DNA of 16,348 nucleotides, taken from positions 1-16,348 of the forward strand of contig DYAA01000155.1 in assembly GCA_019419405.1 (NCBI GenBank), given 5' to 3'. Under the pieces are notes generated by a model. That model was given only the letters and a program-made list of their open reading frames with translations, made no database searches and was not told the DNA's origin. Of the stretch, positions 1-7,306 are shown piece after piece. The stretch's first letter is position 1, and each line of letters starts with the position of its first letter. A program made the position numbers and the translations under genes. The stretch comes from Collinsella sp. Lineage in GTDB: Bacteria > Actinomycetota > Coriobacteriia > Coriobacteriales > Coriobacteriaceae.

Positions 1-2
1 GC

Positions 3-242
3 AGCATGGGCAAGGCGCGCGCCGCAAGCCGCATTGCTTGCCTGCATGCCAACGTGCCCAACATGATCGGCCAGATCACGGCCATTCTCGCCAAGGACAA
101 CGCCAACGTGCAGCGCATGACCAACGAGTCCGCTGGCGAGAACGCCTACACCATGTTCGACACCGATGAGCACCTGGACGGCAGCACGATCGAGGCGCTC
201 AAGCAGATTCCGTCGATGTATCGCGTGCGCGTGATTAAATAG
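3..242 (+). CDS. serA: D-3-phosphoglycerate dehydrogenase, C-terminal ACT domain (partial)
   Basis: The 5' part lies outside the window; only about 79 C-terminal residues are seen, in frame from base 3. They form an ACT domain of the type that ends the short form of phosphoglycerate dehydrogenase: ANVPNMIGQITAIL, then a segment with MTNES and AYTMFDTD, then IPSMYRVRVIK at the very end. In SerA this regulatory domain dimerises and senses L-serine, the pathway end product; the enzyme oxidises 3-phosphoglycerate in the first step of serine synthesis. The catalytic domain is not visible, so the assignment rests on the ACT pattern alone. Other ACT-tailed proteins cannot be excluded but fit less well. 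The ATG at 6 is an internal methionine, not a start. A strong terminator follows. Confidence 0.8.
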   Translation, partial: SMGKARAASRIACLHANVPNMIGQITAILAKDNANVQRMTNESAGENAYTMFDTDEHLDGSTIEALKQIPSMYRVRVIK

Positions 243-282
243 CGCCGGTGCCAAGCCTGCCAGACAGACCACGAAGCCCATT

Positions 283-318
283 CGCCCCCCGTTTTCACGA
301 AACGGGGGGCGATTTTGT
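283..318 (+). terminator. Rho-independent terminator after serA
   Basis: A perfect 12-bp stem (283-294 with 300-311, CGCCCCCCGTTT paired with its complement) closes a 5-nt loop and is followed by ATTTTGTT. It ends the serA transcript. Confidence 0.93.
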
Positions 319-588
319 TGCTCCGGACGACTTTAAAATGATACTCAGAACAAGTTTTTTCAGATAATCGATAGTGAGGCTCCAGTCGCTAAGCACACCC
401 GCTTTGATAAACAGCTTTATCAGGGACTTTAGTAGGTAAAAATCGGTCTCAATGTGCCGAATGTAAGTTGACTGTCCATTTTCCGAAACAACTTATTCTA
501 GGTAGCATTTTTAAGGCCCTTCCAAGGCAAAATATAAGTATTTTGCGACCAAAACTCTAGTCCGCGCGACCGTTTTCCGCCCGCGCGG
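319..588. other. AT-richer intergenic stretch with a hairpin at its right end
   Basis: No convincing gene is present. The composition is clearly more AT-rich than the flanking chromosome. The one structure I can support is a 7-bp GC stem (562-568 with 582-588) directly after the stop codon of the minus-strand pseudogene. On the minus strand it is followed by ACTAGAGTTTTGG, so it may be a weak terminator for that gene. Confidence 0.5.
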
Positions 589-1639
589 CTACATTCCCGC
601 CCAATCGATAAAAATCTCCTCACGAAGCCGCCGTTCGAGCTCCTGCTGCCGCGGCGTCTTGTCTTTCAGCGGCACATCGAGATAGGACATGATGAGCTCC
701 ATCACCACGCGGAAGGCATCGAAGTCGGCCAGCTGACCATAGGTCATCAGAACGACGGGATATCCCATGGCTTGCAAGGCCGTCGTTCGATCGGAGTCCG
801 AAATCTTGGATTCAATGGATCCGTAAATGGCTTTACCCTGGCATTCAACCAGACACTCTCGGCTGCCGTCCTTATTTGCCAGCAGGATATCGGCATAGCG
901 CCTATCAAGCCCCGAAATCAGGCGGGCGCTGCGCGTCAAGCGAATCTCGACGTTATTGGTAAGGCGCAGCCCTTCGCCGCCGCGCAACCTCGTAAGGCCA
1001 AACAGCATCGAAGCCTGGACCTCGAGCGGCGATGCCGCCACCCCCCCTAATGCACTTCGCGGCACGTGTGAACGATTTAGCGCCGCGGAGCCCCCGGACC
1101 TTATCGACGTACTCTGTAAGTTCAGAGAACTCGATCAAGGGCGGTCGTTTCCACAGGTCCGTTGGATTCCCCGAGACATCCTTTACATTTTCCCAACCCA
1201 ACCGTGCGTCACCCCACCGGTCCCCATATGCCTGCACAAGTGCCGACTTTACCTGAGGCGCAATCTTGCACACGGCAAAGGTGCCGCACATCTCATACAT
1301 GCACATGATTAAACGCTCGTTTGAGACCGAGGAAGCCAGGGTCAGCAGGGTAAAGAGCGGGGACGCGACATCGAGGCCAAACTCTGTCTGTCGCATGGAA
1401 TCAAACGGCCTCTCCCCGTTCCAAACATGCCTGACAATGCGATCGCCCTTACGTCCGCAGCTGCCCTGCGCCAACACGTGTAACGGGGTGCCCAGGAAAT
1501 GCGTGACGAGCGGATGCTCACATAGGTGCTCCCTGCGCGGATCGTCCGCAGAATCGGGCAGGTCCGGCATTATTGCCAAGACCTGTGGAGGTATCCGGTG
1601 ATACCGAAAGGCAGATATGTCGCACAGCATGTCGTCCAT
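589..1639 (-). pseudogene. DUF559/Vsr-like nuclease-family protein, frameshifted in a G7 tract
   Basis: Two minus-strand frames together make one protein of about 350 residues homologous to the intact gene at 9885-11075. The upstream frame runs from about 1639 (ATG; 1630 also possible) and includes CDISAFRYHRIPPQVL near the N-terminus. It leaves the family frame at a run of seven G (minus strand, 1041-1047), and the C-terminal half resumes in the next frame to the stop at 589. Removing one G gives KCIRGVAASPLEV, which aligns without gaps to QCVRDGCRSPMET of the intact copy. The C-terminal half has a PD-(D/E)XK/Vsr-like layout: SPLE, YADIL, ECQGK, then D..R..ALQAMGY. The family's role is unknown; related actinobacterial proteins carry AbiEi-like N-termini. 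It could be a true pseudogene, a phase-variable gene or an assembly error. Confidence 0.75.
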
Positions 1640-1754
1640 GAAGGGTACGTACCCGCTGCGTCGCTTGTGAACCCGCTCGGACGGCAAACGCACTGGCTCG
1701 GCCTGCGAACGGTAAATACTGCCACGCCCACGTCGCGGATCTCTCAGGAGGCTT

Positions 1755-1783
1755 ACAATCGGTTTGGAAAGCAAACTGATTGT
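1755..1783. repeat. 12-bp inverted repeat just upstream of the M20 peptidase start
   Basis: ACAATCGGTTTG (1755-1766) and CAAACTGATTGT (1772-1783) are inverted copies with one mismatch, which is a G-U pair in RNA, around a 5-nt centre. The repeat lies between an AGGAGG at 1746-1751 and the GAGG ribosome-binding site at 1784-1787. It could be an operator or an mRNA hairpin beside the Shine-Dalgarno sequence. Confidence 0.55.
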
Positions 1784-1793
1784 GAGGTTGCAT

Positions 1794-3014
1794 ATGGTTG
1801 ATGAGGACTTTGCCTGGCGGCTTGCGCAGGAGCTTGTGCGGATCGAAAGCTCAGACCCGGGCGCGTATGAGGACGAGATCGAGCGCTTCATTAAGAGGCT
1901 CATTGAGCAGCAGCTGGCACAACTTGATAGTTCTGCGCTCGATGCCGTGCAGATTGAGGAGCTCGAAGTGCTGCCCGGGCGCCGCAACCTTAAAGTCACC
2001 GTGCCGGGCCAAAGCGACGAGCCGCGGCTGATCTATATCTGCCACATGGATACCGTCACCTTGGGCGATGGCTGGGACGCAGACATCGAACCGCTTGGGG
2101 CGGTTGTGCGCGACGATAAACTCTATGGCCGCGGTGCCTGCGATATGAAGGGTGGCCTGGCCTGCGCCATTGCCGCACTGGTCCATACGCTCGAGCGCGT
2201 GGCGGCGGATGGCGCGCTGCCACGCCGCGGCTTTTCGCTCATCTGCTCGGTCGACGAGGAAGACTTCATGCGCGGCTCAGAGGCCGCGATCGATGCTGGC
2301 TGGGTCAGCTCGCGCGAATGGGTGCTGGACACCGAGCCCACCGACGGACAGATCCAGGTGGCGCACAAGGGGCGTACGTGGTTCGAGATTGAAATGGCTG
2401 GCGTGACGGCGCATGCGAGCCAGCCTTGGAAGGGCGCGGATGCCGTCGCCGCCATGGCCGAGGTCGTGTGTTCGCTTCGTCGCGCGTTTGCGGCGCTGCC
2501 CGCGCACGATGAGCTGGGGCCTTCGACCATCACGTTTGGCCAAATCGAGGGCGGATATCGCCCCTACGTCGTACCCGACCGCGCCAAAGTCTGGGTCGAC
2601 ATGCGCCTGACCCCGCCGACCGATACGGCCGCCGCAATCAATATGGTCGAGCATGCCATCGCCGTCGCCGAAGCCGCCGTTCCCGGTTGCCATGGCAGCT
2701 ACACCGTGACGGGCGACCGCCCCGCCATCGAGCGCGACCCGAACTCTCCCCTTCTAGCAGCGCTCAAGCGTGCCGCCGATGACGTAACGGACGCGGACAC
2801 GACCGTCGGCTTCTTTACCGGCTACACCGATACCGCCGTCATTGCCGGCAAGACAGGCAACCGCAATTGTATGAGCTACGGCCCCGGCTCGTTGGCGCTC
2901 GCACACAAGCCCGACGAGTATGTGCCCCATGCCGATATCGTTCGCTGCCAAAACGTGCTCATCGCGCTTGCCGATAACACGCTCTGGGACGCAAGCGGCC
3001 AAGTTGGGGCATAA
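1794..3014 (+). CDS. M20-family metallopeptidase (ArgE/DapE/ACY1-type)
   Basis: A 406-residue zinc-dependent amidohydrolase of the M20 clan, likely a cytoplasmic deacetylase or dipeptidase. Visible motifs are HMD (H84, D86), the bridging Asp in GRGACDMKGG (D117), the catalytic Glu pair in SVDEED (E155/E156), DTEPTD (near 180), the lid/dimerisation domain with H207 in GVTAHASQPWKGADA, and the last zinc ligand H371 in ALAHKPDEYVPH. All ligands are present, so it should be active. The closest subfamily impression is YgeY-like, but the substrate cannot be read from sequence. ATG 1794 is chosen because GAGG sits 6 nt upstream. A TTG at 1764 with AGGAGG 12 nt upstream would add 10 residues. The DUF1015-like gene follows after 39 nt, probably in one transcript. 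Confidence 0.88.
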   Translation: MVDEDFAWRLAQELVRIESSDPGAYEDEIERFIKRLIEQQLAQLDSSALDAVQIEELEVLPGRRNLKVTVPGQSDEPRLIYICHMDTVTLGDGWDADIEPLGAVVRDDKLYGRGACDMKGGLACAIAALVHTLERVAADGALPRRGFSLICSVDEEDFMRGSEAAIDAGWVSSREWVLDTEPTDGQIQVAHKGRTWFEIEMAGVTAHASQPWKGADAVAAMAEVVCSLRRAFAALPAHDELGPSTITFGQIEGGYRPYVVPDRAKVWVDMRLTPPTDTAAAINMVEHAIAVAEAAVPGCHGSYTVTGDRPAIERDPNSPLLAALKRAADDVTDADTTVGFFTGYTDTAVIAGKTGNRNCMSYGPGSLALAHKPDEYVPHADIVRCQNVLIALADNTLWDASGQVGA

Positions 3015-3053
3015 TAAGCCGCGAACAAACCGACTCGCGCGTTAGGACCGCCC

Positions 3054-3743
3054 ATGAAAGCACTTCCGTTTCCCTGCATCCGCCCGGCTCAGGACCGTGT
3101 GCTCGAGGCGCTGCCTGCGATGGGCGGTATCCTGAGCGGCAACGACGCCCTGCGCGGCGCCATTGCTGACGGCCTAATGCTCAAGGATCCAGGCGCGGCG
3201 TATTACGTGTACGAATGCTCGGGCGAGCCGGGTCGCGCGACGGGTGTCGTGGCGATTTGCCCGGTTAACGTACTGACGGGTAGCGACGAGGCTGCCGCCG
3301 AGAGCGTCGACGCACTCGCCGCCGCGCGCGCGATCGCCGAGCTTAAGGTGCAGCCGCGCCCCGTGTCGCTCGCCTACGAGGCGTCGCCCGTCATGGATAT
3401 CATTTTGAGCGCTGCCAAAGAGGGCGCATCGCTCTACGCCGTCACCGATCCCGCGGGCGTCACACATCGCGTGTGGGAGGTCAAGCGCGAGGACGCCGTT
3501 GCCGCCATCCGTGCCATGCTCGATCAGGCGCCCGACCCGGTGTTCGCCGGTGACTCCGCCTATGTCGCCGCACTGGCTGGGGCATCGCAGATTCTGGCCG
3601 ACGAGGCCCGCGCTGCCGGCGCCTACTCTGGCAAAGAGCCGTTCAACTTTGCTGTAGCCGTGCTGTTCCCCGCCGCGCAGGTCAGCGGCAGCGCGCCGCA
3701 GGTTCCGACGGGTCTGCTCACTCACCAGGTCTCACGGTTCTAG
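3054..3743 (+). CDS. DUF1015-like protein, reduced
   Basis: A 229-residue soluble protein. It starts with the FPCIRPAQDRV pattern typical of DUF1015 (COG4198) and keeps the order of that family: an N-terminal RP segment, a GVVAICPVNV strand, a PVSLAYEASP segment, and HRVWEVKREDAVAAI. It is about half the family's usual length of roughly 400 residues. The family's best-known motif (ADGHHR) is replaced by FAGDSAYVAAL, so whatever chemistry the His pair does is probably lost or altered. Function is unknown even for the full-length family, which is often near serine biosynthesis genes; serA is about 3 kb upstream here. AGGA precedes the ATG by 7 nt. It is probably co-transcribed with the M20 gene and ends at the terminator at 3790-3828. 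Confidence 0.7.
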   Translation: MKALPFPCIRPAQDRVLEALPAMGGILSGNDALRGAIADGLMLKDPGAAYYVYECSGEPGRATGVVAICPVNVLTGSDEAAAESVDALAAARAIAELKVQPRPVSLAYEASPVMDIILSAAKEGASLYAVTDPAGVTHRVWEVKREDAVAAIRAMLDQAPDPVFAGDSAYVAALAGASQILADEARAAGAYSGKEPFNFAVAVLFPAAQVSGSAPQVPTGLLTHQVSRF

Positions 3744-3789
3744 CGAACTCAAACGCTAAGCTGGAAAACCCAGCATCCAAACAAACAAG

Positions 3790-3828
3790 GGGCGGAGATG
3801 CAGCAAACGCATGCACCTCCGCCCTTTT
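3790..3828. terminator. Bidirectional terminator between convergent genes
   Basis: GGGCGGAG-A-TGCA (3790-3802) pairs with TGCA-C-CTCCGCCC (3812-3824), with one mismatch, followed by TTTT on the plus strand. In the opposite direction the stem is followed by CTTGTTTGTTTGG, so it can also serve the minus-strand phosphatase gene. Confidence 0.85.
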
Positions 3829-3872
3829 CGCATCAAACAATTACGCCGGTAAACCGGGCCGCAACGTCAGCG

Positions 3873-4508
3873 TTATCCACGCTGCGGACCTGCCGCCGCC
3901 ACGAGCGGCTCTAGCCCCAGCTCGCGCGCGTAGTCTTCCTGCGTAAAGACTTCGACCAGTTCAAACGTATCGGCCGCATCGTCAAACGCAAAATGCAGCA
4001 CTGAGCAGTTGCCCGGCACGCGTTCGCGCTCGTCGGCCGCCGCGCCCCGCACGTGGTCCAAAAACTCCTTGATAGCTGAGCCATGACTTACCGCGAGCAC
4101 GCACGTATGGTCCGGACGCCGCATAAGATCGGTCAGCGTCGCCACCATGCGCGTGCGCACCTGGATCTGGCCCTCGCCGCCAAACTGCCGATAGAAGTCG
4201 CGCCACGGGCGCTCGGGCATAAGCATCACGCGCTCGGCCTCAAAGTCGCCAAAGAACCACTCACGCAGGCCGTCCAGGCGCTCGTACGCCAAGCCCGGCC
4301 ACAAGTTGGCGATAGTCTGCTCGGTGCGATGAAGCGTAGAGGTGTAGGCATGATCGGGCTCAATGCCGCGCGCACGTAAAAACATGCCGGCGCGCGCCGC
4401 CTGGTCGCAACCCAACTGCGTAAGCGGCGAGTCACTCCACCCCTGAATGATACGCTTAAGGTTGAATATCGTCTGTCCATGACGGACCAGATACAGATCT
4501 TTATTCAT
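3873..4508 (-). CDS. Histidine phosphatase family protein (first of a tandem pair)
   Basis: A 211-residue member of the phosphoglycerate-mutase-like branch of the histidine phosphatases. Motifs: LVRHGQT with nucleophile H10, the phosphate-pocket Arg in STLHRTEQT (R61), the acid Glu in LREWFFGDFE (E83), and the second His in VSHGSAIKEF (H142). The active site is complete, so it should be a cytoplasmic phosphomonoesterase; the substrate is not predictable. The start at 4508 is preferred over a longer frame because GAAAGGA lies 7 nt upstream and the protein then begins at the family's first strand (MNKDLYLVRHG). It lies 17 nt downstream of a clear paralogue with the same W and GG-E features, so the pair arose by tandem duplication and is probably co-transcribed. 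Confidence 0.88.
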   Translation of the reverse strand: MNKDLYLVRHGQTIFNLKRIIQGWSDSPLTQLGCDQAARAGMFLRARGIEPDHAYTSTLHRTEQTIANLWPGLAYERLDGLREWFFGDFEAERVMLMPERPWRDFYRQFGGEGQIQVRTRMVATLTDLMRRPDHTCVLAVSHGSAIKEFLDHVRGAAADERERVPGNCSVLHFAFDDAADTFELVEVFTQEDYARELGLEPLVAAAGPQRG

Positions 4509-4525
4509 AGGGGTCCTTTCGTTCG

Positions 4526-5068
4526 TTACCAACCCAAGAGCGAAAACGCCCCGTCGCAATAGCCAAAATGAAGCACGGCACCGTTGTCGGGTAGCTCTCC
4601 CCCGCCAGTCACATACTCAAGAAACTCCTGGCAGGCTGAGCCGTGGGAAACCGCCAGCACGCAGTCGTGCTGCGGCCGGGCCATAATACGGGACAGCGCC
4701 GCGACCATGCGCGACTGAAGCTGCACTTCCGACTCGCCGCCAAAGGCCACCGGATAATCGCCCCAGGGCTGCGGCGGCATCTCGCGATTTGATGTGCCCT
4801 CCAGCGAGCCAAAATGCCACTCACGCAGGTCATCGACCAGCTCAATGGAACGGCCCTCGCCAACGATAAGCTCGGCCGTATGCCGCGCCCGGCCCAACGG
4901 CGAGGAATACACATGATCAAAGGCCACGCCACGCGCCGCAAACGCCGTACGCGCCGTCAGCGCCTGCTCGCGCCCGCGCGCCGTAAGCGGCGAATCGTGC
5001 CAGCCCTGCAAAATGCTCTGCACATTGAGCTCAGTCTGCCCATGCCGCACCAAATACAGATCTGCCAC
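4526..5068 (-). CDS. Histidine phosphatase family protein (second of a tandem pair)
   Basis: A 180-residue paralogue of the next gene, with GTG start and a GGGGAG ribosome-binding site about 5 nt upstream. It has the full catalytic set: LVRHGQT (H9), YSSPLGRARHT (R60/R62), LREWHFGSLEG (E83) and AVSHGSACQEF (H142). Both copies share GW-DSPLT after the first motif and FGGE before the C-terminal helix, which supports recent duplication. This copy is about 30 residues shorter, lacking the C-terminal tail. It would act as a cytoplasmic phosphatase on a small phosphorylated metabolite. It lies downstream of the nitroreductase on the same strand, but the palindrome at 5084-5118 separates them. Confidence 0.88.
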   Translation of the reverse strand: MADLYLVRHGQTELNVQSILQGWHDSPLTARGREQALTARTAFAARGVAFDHVYSSPLGRARHTAELIVGEGRSIELVDDLREWHFGSLEGTSNREMPPQPWGDYPVAFGGESEVQLQSRMVAALSRIMARPQHDCVLAVSHGSACQEFLEYVTGGGELPDNGAVLHFGYCDGAFSLLGW

Positions 5069-5083
5069 ACGCTCTCCCCTCGT

Positions 5084-5118
5084 ACCACCACAAAGGGGAC
5101 AGGCACCTTTGTGGTGGT
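5084..5118. repeat. REP-like intergenic palindrome
   Basis: ACCACCACAAAGG (5084-5096) and CCTTTGTGGTGGT (5106-5118) are perfect 13-bp inverted arms around GGACAGGCA. There is no T-run on either strand, so it does not look like a simple terminator. The GGGGACAGGCACCTTT core resembles palindromic intergenic repeats I associate with many Gram-positive genomes; a genome-wide copy number cannot be seen here. Confidence 0.7.
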
Positions 5119-5150
5119 TTACCGTCTGATCACGCCGCGGTGACGCTCAG

Positions 5151-5822
5151 CTACACCAGCACGTCGGCGAGCGGGCGCTTGGGTACGTGGTGCACCTGCG
5201 CATCGTCACGCCAGTAATTAATTGAGCCGTCGGGGTTGGAATCGATCGCATCGATCATCTGCGTCTCGGCCGGCACGCCAAAAGCCATGATCAGCTTGAG
5301 CTCATACTTGTCGTTATCGAGCCCCATAGCATCGATCGCGCGGGGCGTAAAGGCCTTGAACATGCAGGCTGCCACCTCGGGCGTGGCGCTGCGAGCGGCG
5401 AGCATCATCGTCTGCGCGGCAATGCCCGTGTCGACCTCGGTGATGGGCGCGGCGGGCTTACCCGGAACAGCGCGCTCGGCAAGAATCGCGATGTAGCCGG
5501 TCGGACGCTCGCCCTCGGCAGGACCCGACCAATCCTTAAGCGCGCCGGCCCATGCAAGCTCATCAAATACACGCGCGCAATCCTCGGCACCGCTCACCAC
5601 ATGAAAACGCAGACGCTGAGCATTGGCGCCGCAGGGAGCCAGGTGCGCCAGTTCCGCCAGCTCGAGCAAAAACTCGCGCGGCACGCGCATGGACTCGTCA
5701 AAACGGCGGCACGTACGGGCGCGGCGGACCAGCGCGTCAAACGTGTCCAGGCCAAGCTTTTCGCAACCTTGCTTTGCCATCGATTCGACACTCGACGGTG
5801 CCTCGGGAACTGCTTCGTTCAT
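5151..5822 (-). CDS. Nitroreductase-family FMN oxidoreductase
   Basis: A 223-residue flavoprotein of the nitroreductase superfamily, cytoplasmic, normally an FMN-bound homodimer using NAD(P)H. The N-terminal RRARTCRRFDE (around residues 33-43) is the FMN-phosphate-binding Arg segment, followed by LAPCGANAQRLRFHVV (the N/Q flavin contacts), and a C-terminal KLIMAFGVPAE strand. The central part, with DTGIAAQTMMLAARS, is the usual interface helix. Physiological substrate unknown. ATG 5822 is chosen because GGGGG lies a few bases upstream and the family fold begins soon after; the frame extends further but lacks family sequence. A 19-bp DtxR/IdeR-like box at 5851-5869 lies 28 bp upstream, suggesting iron-dependent control. 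Confidence 0.85.
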   Translation of the reverse strand: MNEAVPEAPSSVESMAKQGCEKLGLDTFDALVRRARTCRRFDESMRVPREFLLELAELAHLAPCGANAQRLRFHVVSGAEDCARVFDELAWAGALKDWSGPAEGERPTGYIAILAERAVPGKPAAPITEVDTGIAAQTMMLAARSATPEVAACMFKAFTPRAIDAMGLDNDKYELKLIMAFGVPAETQMIDAIDSNPDGSINYWRDDAQVHHVPKRPLADVLV

Positions 5823-5850
5823 AGGGACCCCCAATACAAGCCAATTGTCC

Positions 5851-5869
5851 TTAGGAAAATCTAACCTAA
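5851..5869. promoter_or_regulatory. Candidate DtxR/IdeR iron box upstream of the nitroreductase
   Basis: TTAGGAAAATCTAACCTAA matches 15 of 19 positions of the DtxR/IdeR consensus TTAGGTTAGSCTAACCTAA, with perfect TTAGG/CCTAA ends. A DtxR-family regulator is encoded at 14419-14796. Binding is inference. Confidence 0.6.
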
Positions 5870-6056
5870 AACGTAGGCAATAACGAACAGGGCTGCAATG
5901 TTCTACACCTGTTGAATAGAAAATCGCGACGTGGGGAACAACGGAAACAATTCGGGGCCTTTGGGTTACGTTTCGCCCTCCCCGACCCATACGTCAGCGC
6001 CCTTAGGGGATACTGGTTGTAACGATCAAGGCTTACGCCGCACGGAAAGGAGACTT

Positions 6057-6659
6057 ATGGGCATCTTTAAGAACGATGATCAAAAATCGAGCCAGTTTGG
6101 ATTTGACGAGAAAAGCATGGCGGGCAAAGCCGTCAAGGCCGTACGCTGGATCTACGCCATCACGGGCGTCTTAGCACTCATTGCTGGTATCGCGCTGCTT
6201 TTTGCACCTGCCAAGTCCCTCGTCTTTTTGACGACTGTCCTGGGTTTTTACTTTGTAATCACTGCTGCCATCAGACTATTCACTGCCATTTTTGAGCCGC
6301 TGCTGCCCACCGGCTGGCGCGTGACGAGCATCATCTCCAACCTACTCATTATCTTGGGCGGCGTCATAATCCTGCGCAACCAGGCCTTCTCGACCGCGAC
6401 GCTCACCACGATGGTGGTTATCGTGGCCGGCTTTGGCTGGATTGTCGAAGGTGTCATGTCCATTCTGGAGTCCGAGCTTTCGTCCAACCGCGCCCTCGCT
6501 ATCCTGAGCGGCGCACTTTCCATCATCGCCGGCATGTTCGTGTTTATCTATCCGCTGTGGTCGGCCAAGATGCTCGTCATCTTTAGCGGTGCCGCGCTGC
6601 TGGTGTTTGGCGTGACGCTCATTGTTCGCGCCATTCAGTTTGGCAAACTGGTGCGCTAG
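6057..6659 (+). CDS. DUF308 (HdeD-like) six-helix membrane protein
   Basis: A 200-residue integral membrane protein. A short charged N-terminus (MGIFKNDDQK...) is followed by six hydrophobic helices at roughly 31-50, 54-78, 88-106, 115-136, 147-167 and 172-192, in three pairs. This matches the DUF308/HdeD family, whose E. coli member is linked to acid resistance; the molecular function is unknown. ATG 6057 follows AGGAG closely and starts the protein just ahead of the first helix. A longer in-frame start at 5931 would add 42 residues without family character and no good ribosome-binding site. The stop codon directly abuts the ATG of the next gene, so the two are translationally linked. Confidence 0.82.
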   Translation: MGIFKNDDQKSSQFGFDEKSMAGKAVKAVRWIYAITGVLALIAGIALLFAPAKSLVFLTTVLGFYFVITAAIRLFTAIFEPLLPTGWRVTSIISNLLIILGGVIILRNQAFSTATLTTMVVIVAGFGWIVEGVMSILESELSSNRALAILSGALSIIAGMFVFIYPLWSAKMLVIFSGAALLVFGVTLIVRAIQFGKLVR

Positions 6660-7142
6660 ATGCCAAAGACGCTCTTTATTGATGCCGACGCCTGCCCGGT
6701 CACGCGCGAGTCGATTGACTGCGCGCGGCGGGCGGGCGTCGCCGTTGTTATCGCCGGCAACAGCACGCAAAACCTGGAACGGCACATTCGCCGCGACGAC
6801 CCGCGCGATGCCGAGCACGCGCGACGCGGCTTTTGGGTCACGACGCTCGACGTGAGCGTGGGCGCCGACAGCGCCGACTTTGCCATTGTCGAACGCCTGC
6901 AGGCGGGCGACGTGGTCGTGACGCAGGACATTGGCTTGGCGAGCATGGTGCTCGGGCGCGATGCCGCCGCCATCGGTGTGCGCGGGCGCGTGTACGACAA
7001 GGCGACTATCGACATGCAGCTGTTTATTCGCCACGAGGAAAAGAAGGTACGCCGCGCCGGCGGACGCACTCGCGGTCCGGCAGCATTTACCAGCGAAGAC
7101 CGCGCCCGCTTTAAACGCAACCTCACCGAGTTGCTGCACTAA
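6660..7142 (+). CDS. UPF0178 (YaiI/YqxD, DUF188) family protein
   Basis: A 160-residue cytoplasmic protein of the YaiI/YqxD family (DUF188), at the family's usual length. Hallmarks: FIDADACPV at the N-terminus, DSADFAIVERLQAGDVVVTQDIGLA in the centre, and RGRVYD followed by a basic C-terminal region with GGRTRGPAAFTSEDRARF. The conserved acidic residues (DADACP, D in VTQDIGLA) suggest a PIN-like nuclease fold, but no activity is established for the family as far as I know. The ATG begins on the base after the stop of the DUF308 gene, indicating coupled translation in a two-gene operon. A terminator follows at 7145. Confidence 0.88.
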   Translation: MPKTLFIDADACPVTRESIDCARRAGVAVVIAGNSTQNLERHIRRDDPRDAEHARRGFWVTTLDVSVGADSADFAIVERLQAGDVVVTQDIGLASMVLGRDAAAIGVRGRVYDKATIDMQLFIRHEEKKVRRAGGRTRGPAAFTSEDRARFKRNLTELLH

Positions 7143-7144
7143 CC

Positions 7145-7187
7145 AAGGTAGATTTTTGAGACATGCCTAAAATCTACCTTTTTGTTT
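7145..7187 (+). terminator. Terminator of the DUF308-UPF0178 operon
   Basis: AAGGTAGATTTT (7145-7156) pairs perfectly with AAAATCTACCTT (7169-7180), 12-nt loop, followed by TTTGTTTTG. Confidence 0.88.
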
Positions 7188-7220
7188 TGAGCGGTGTGAG
7201 CGCTCGGAATCCATGGCTCA

Positions 7221-7298
7221 ACAAAAAACGGGCTTCAAAATGCCATGCGTCGCCGCATTGCGCAGGCGCTGAGCATGGCTATTTGAAGCCCATTTTTT
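7221..7298. terminator. Large hairpin terminator of the metal permease gene
   Basis: GGGCTTCAAA (7230-7239) pairs with TTTGAAGCCC (7282-7291), and nested inside is GCCATGC (7242-7248) with GCATGGC (7273-7279). On the minus strand it is followed by GTTTTTTGTTG and on the plus strand by ATTTTTTAGG, so it can work in both directions. Confidence 0.85.
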
Positions 7299-7306
7299 AG
7301 GCCTAC

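Noticed and set aside
6342..7139. Minus-strand open frame of 265 codons
   Set aside because: Antisense of the DUF308 and UPF0178 genes, which have ribosome-binding sites and family motifs.
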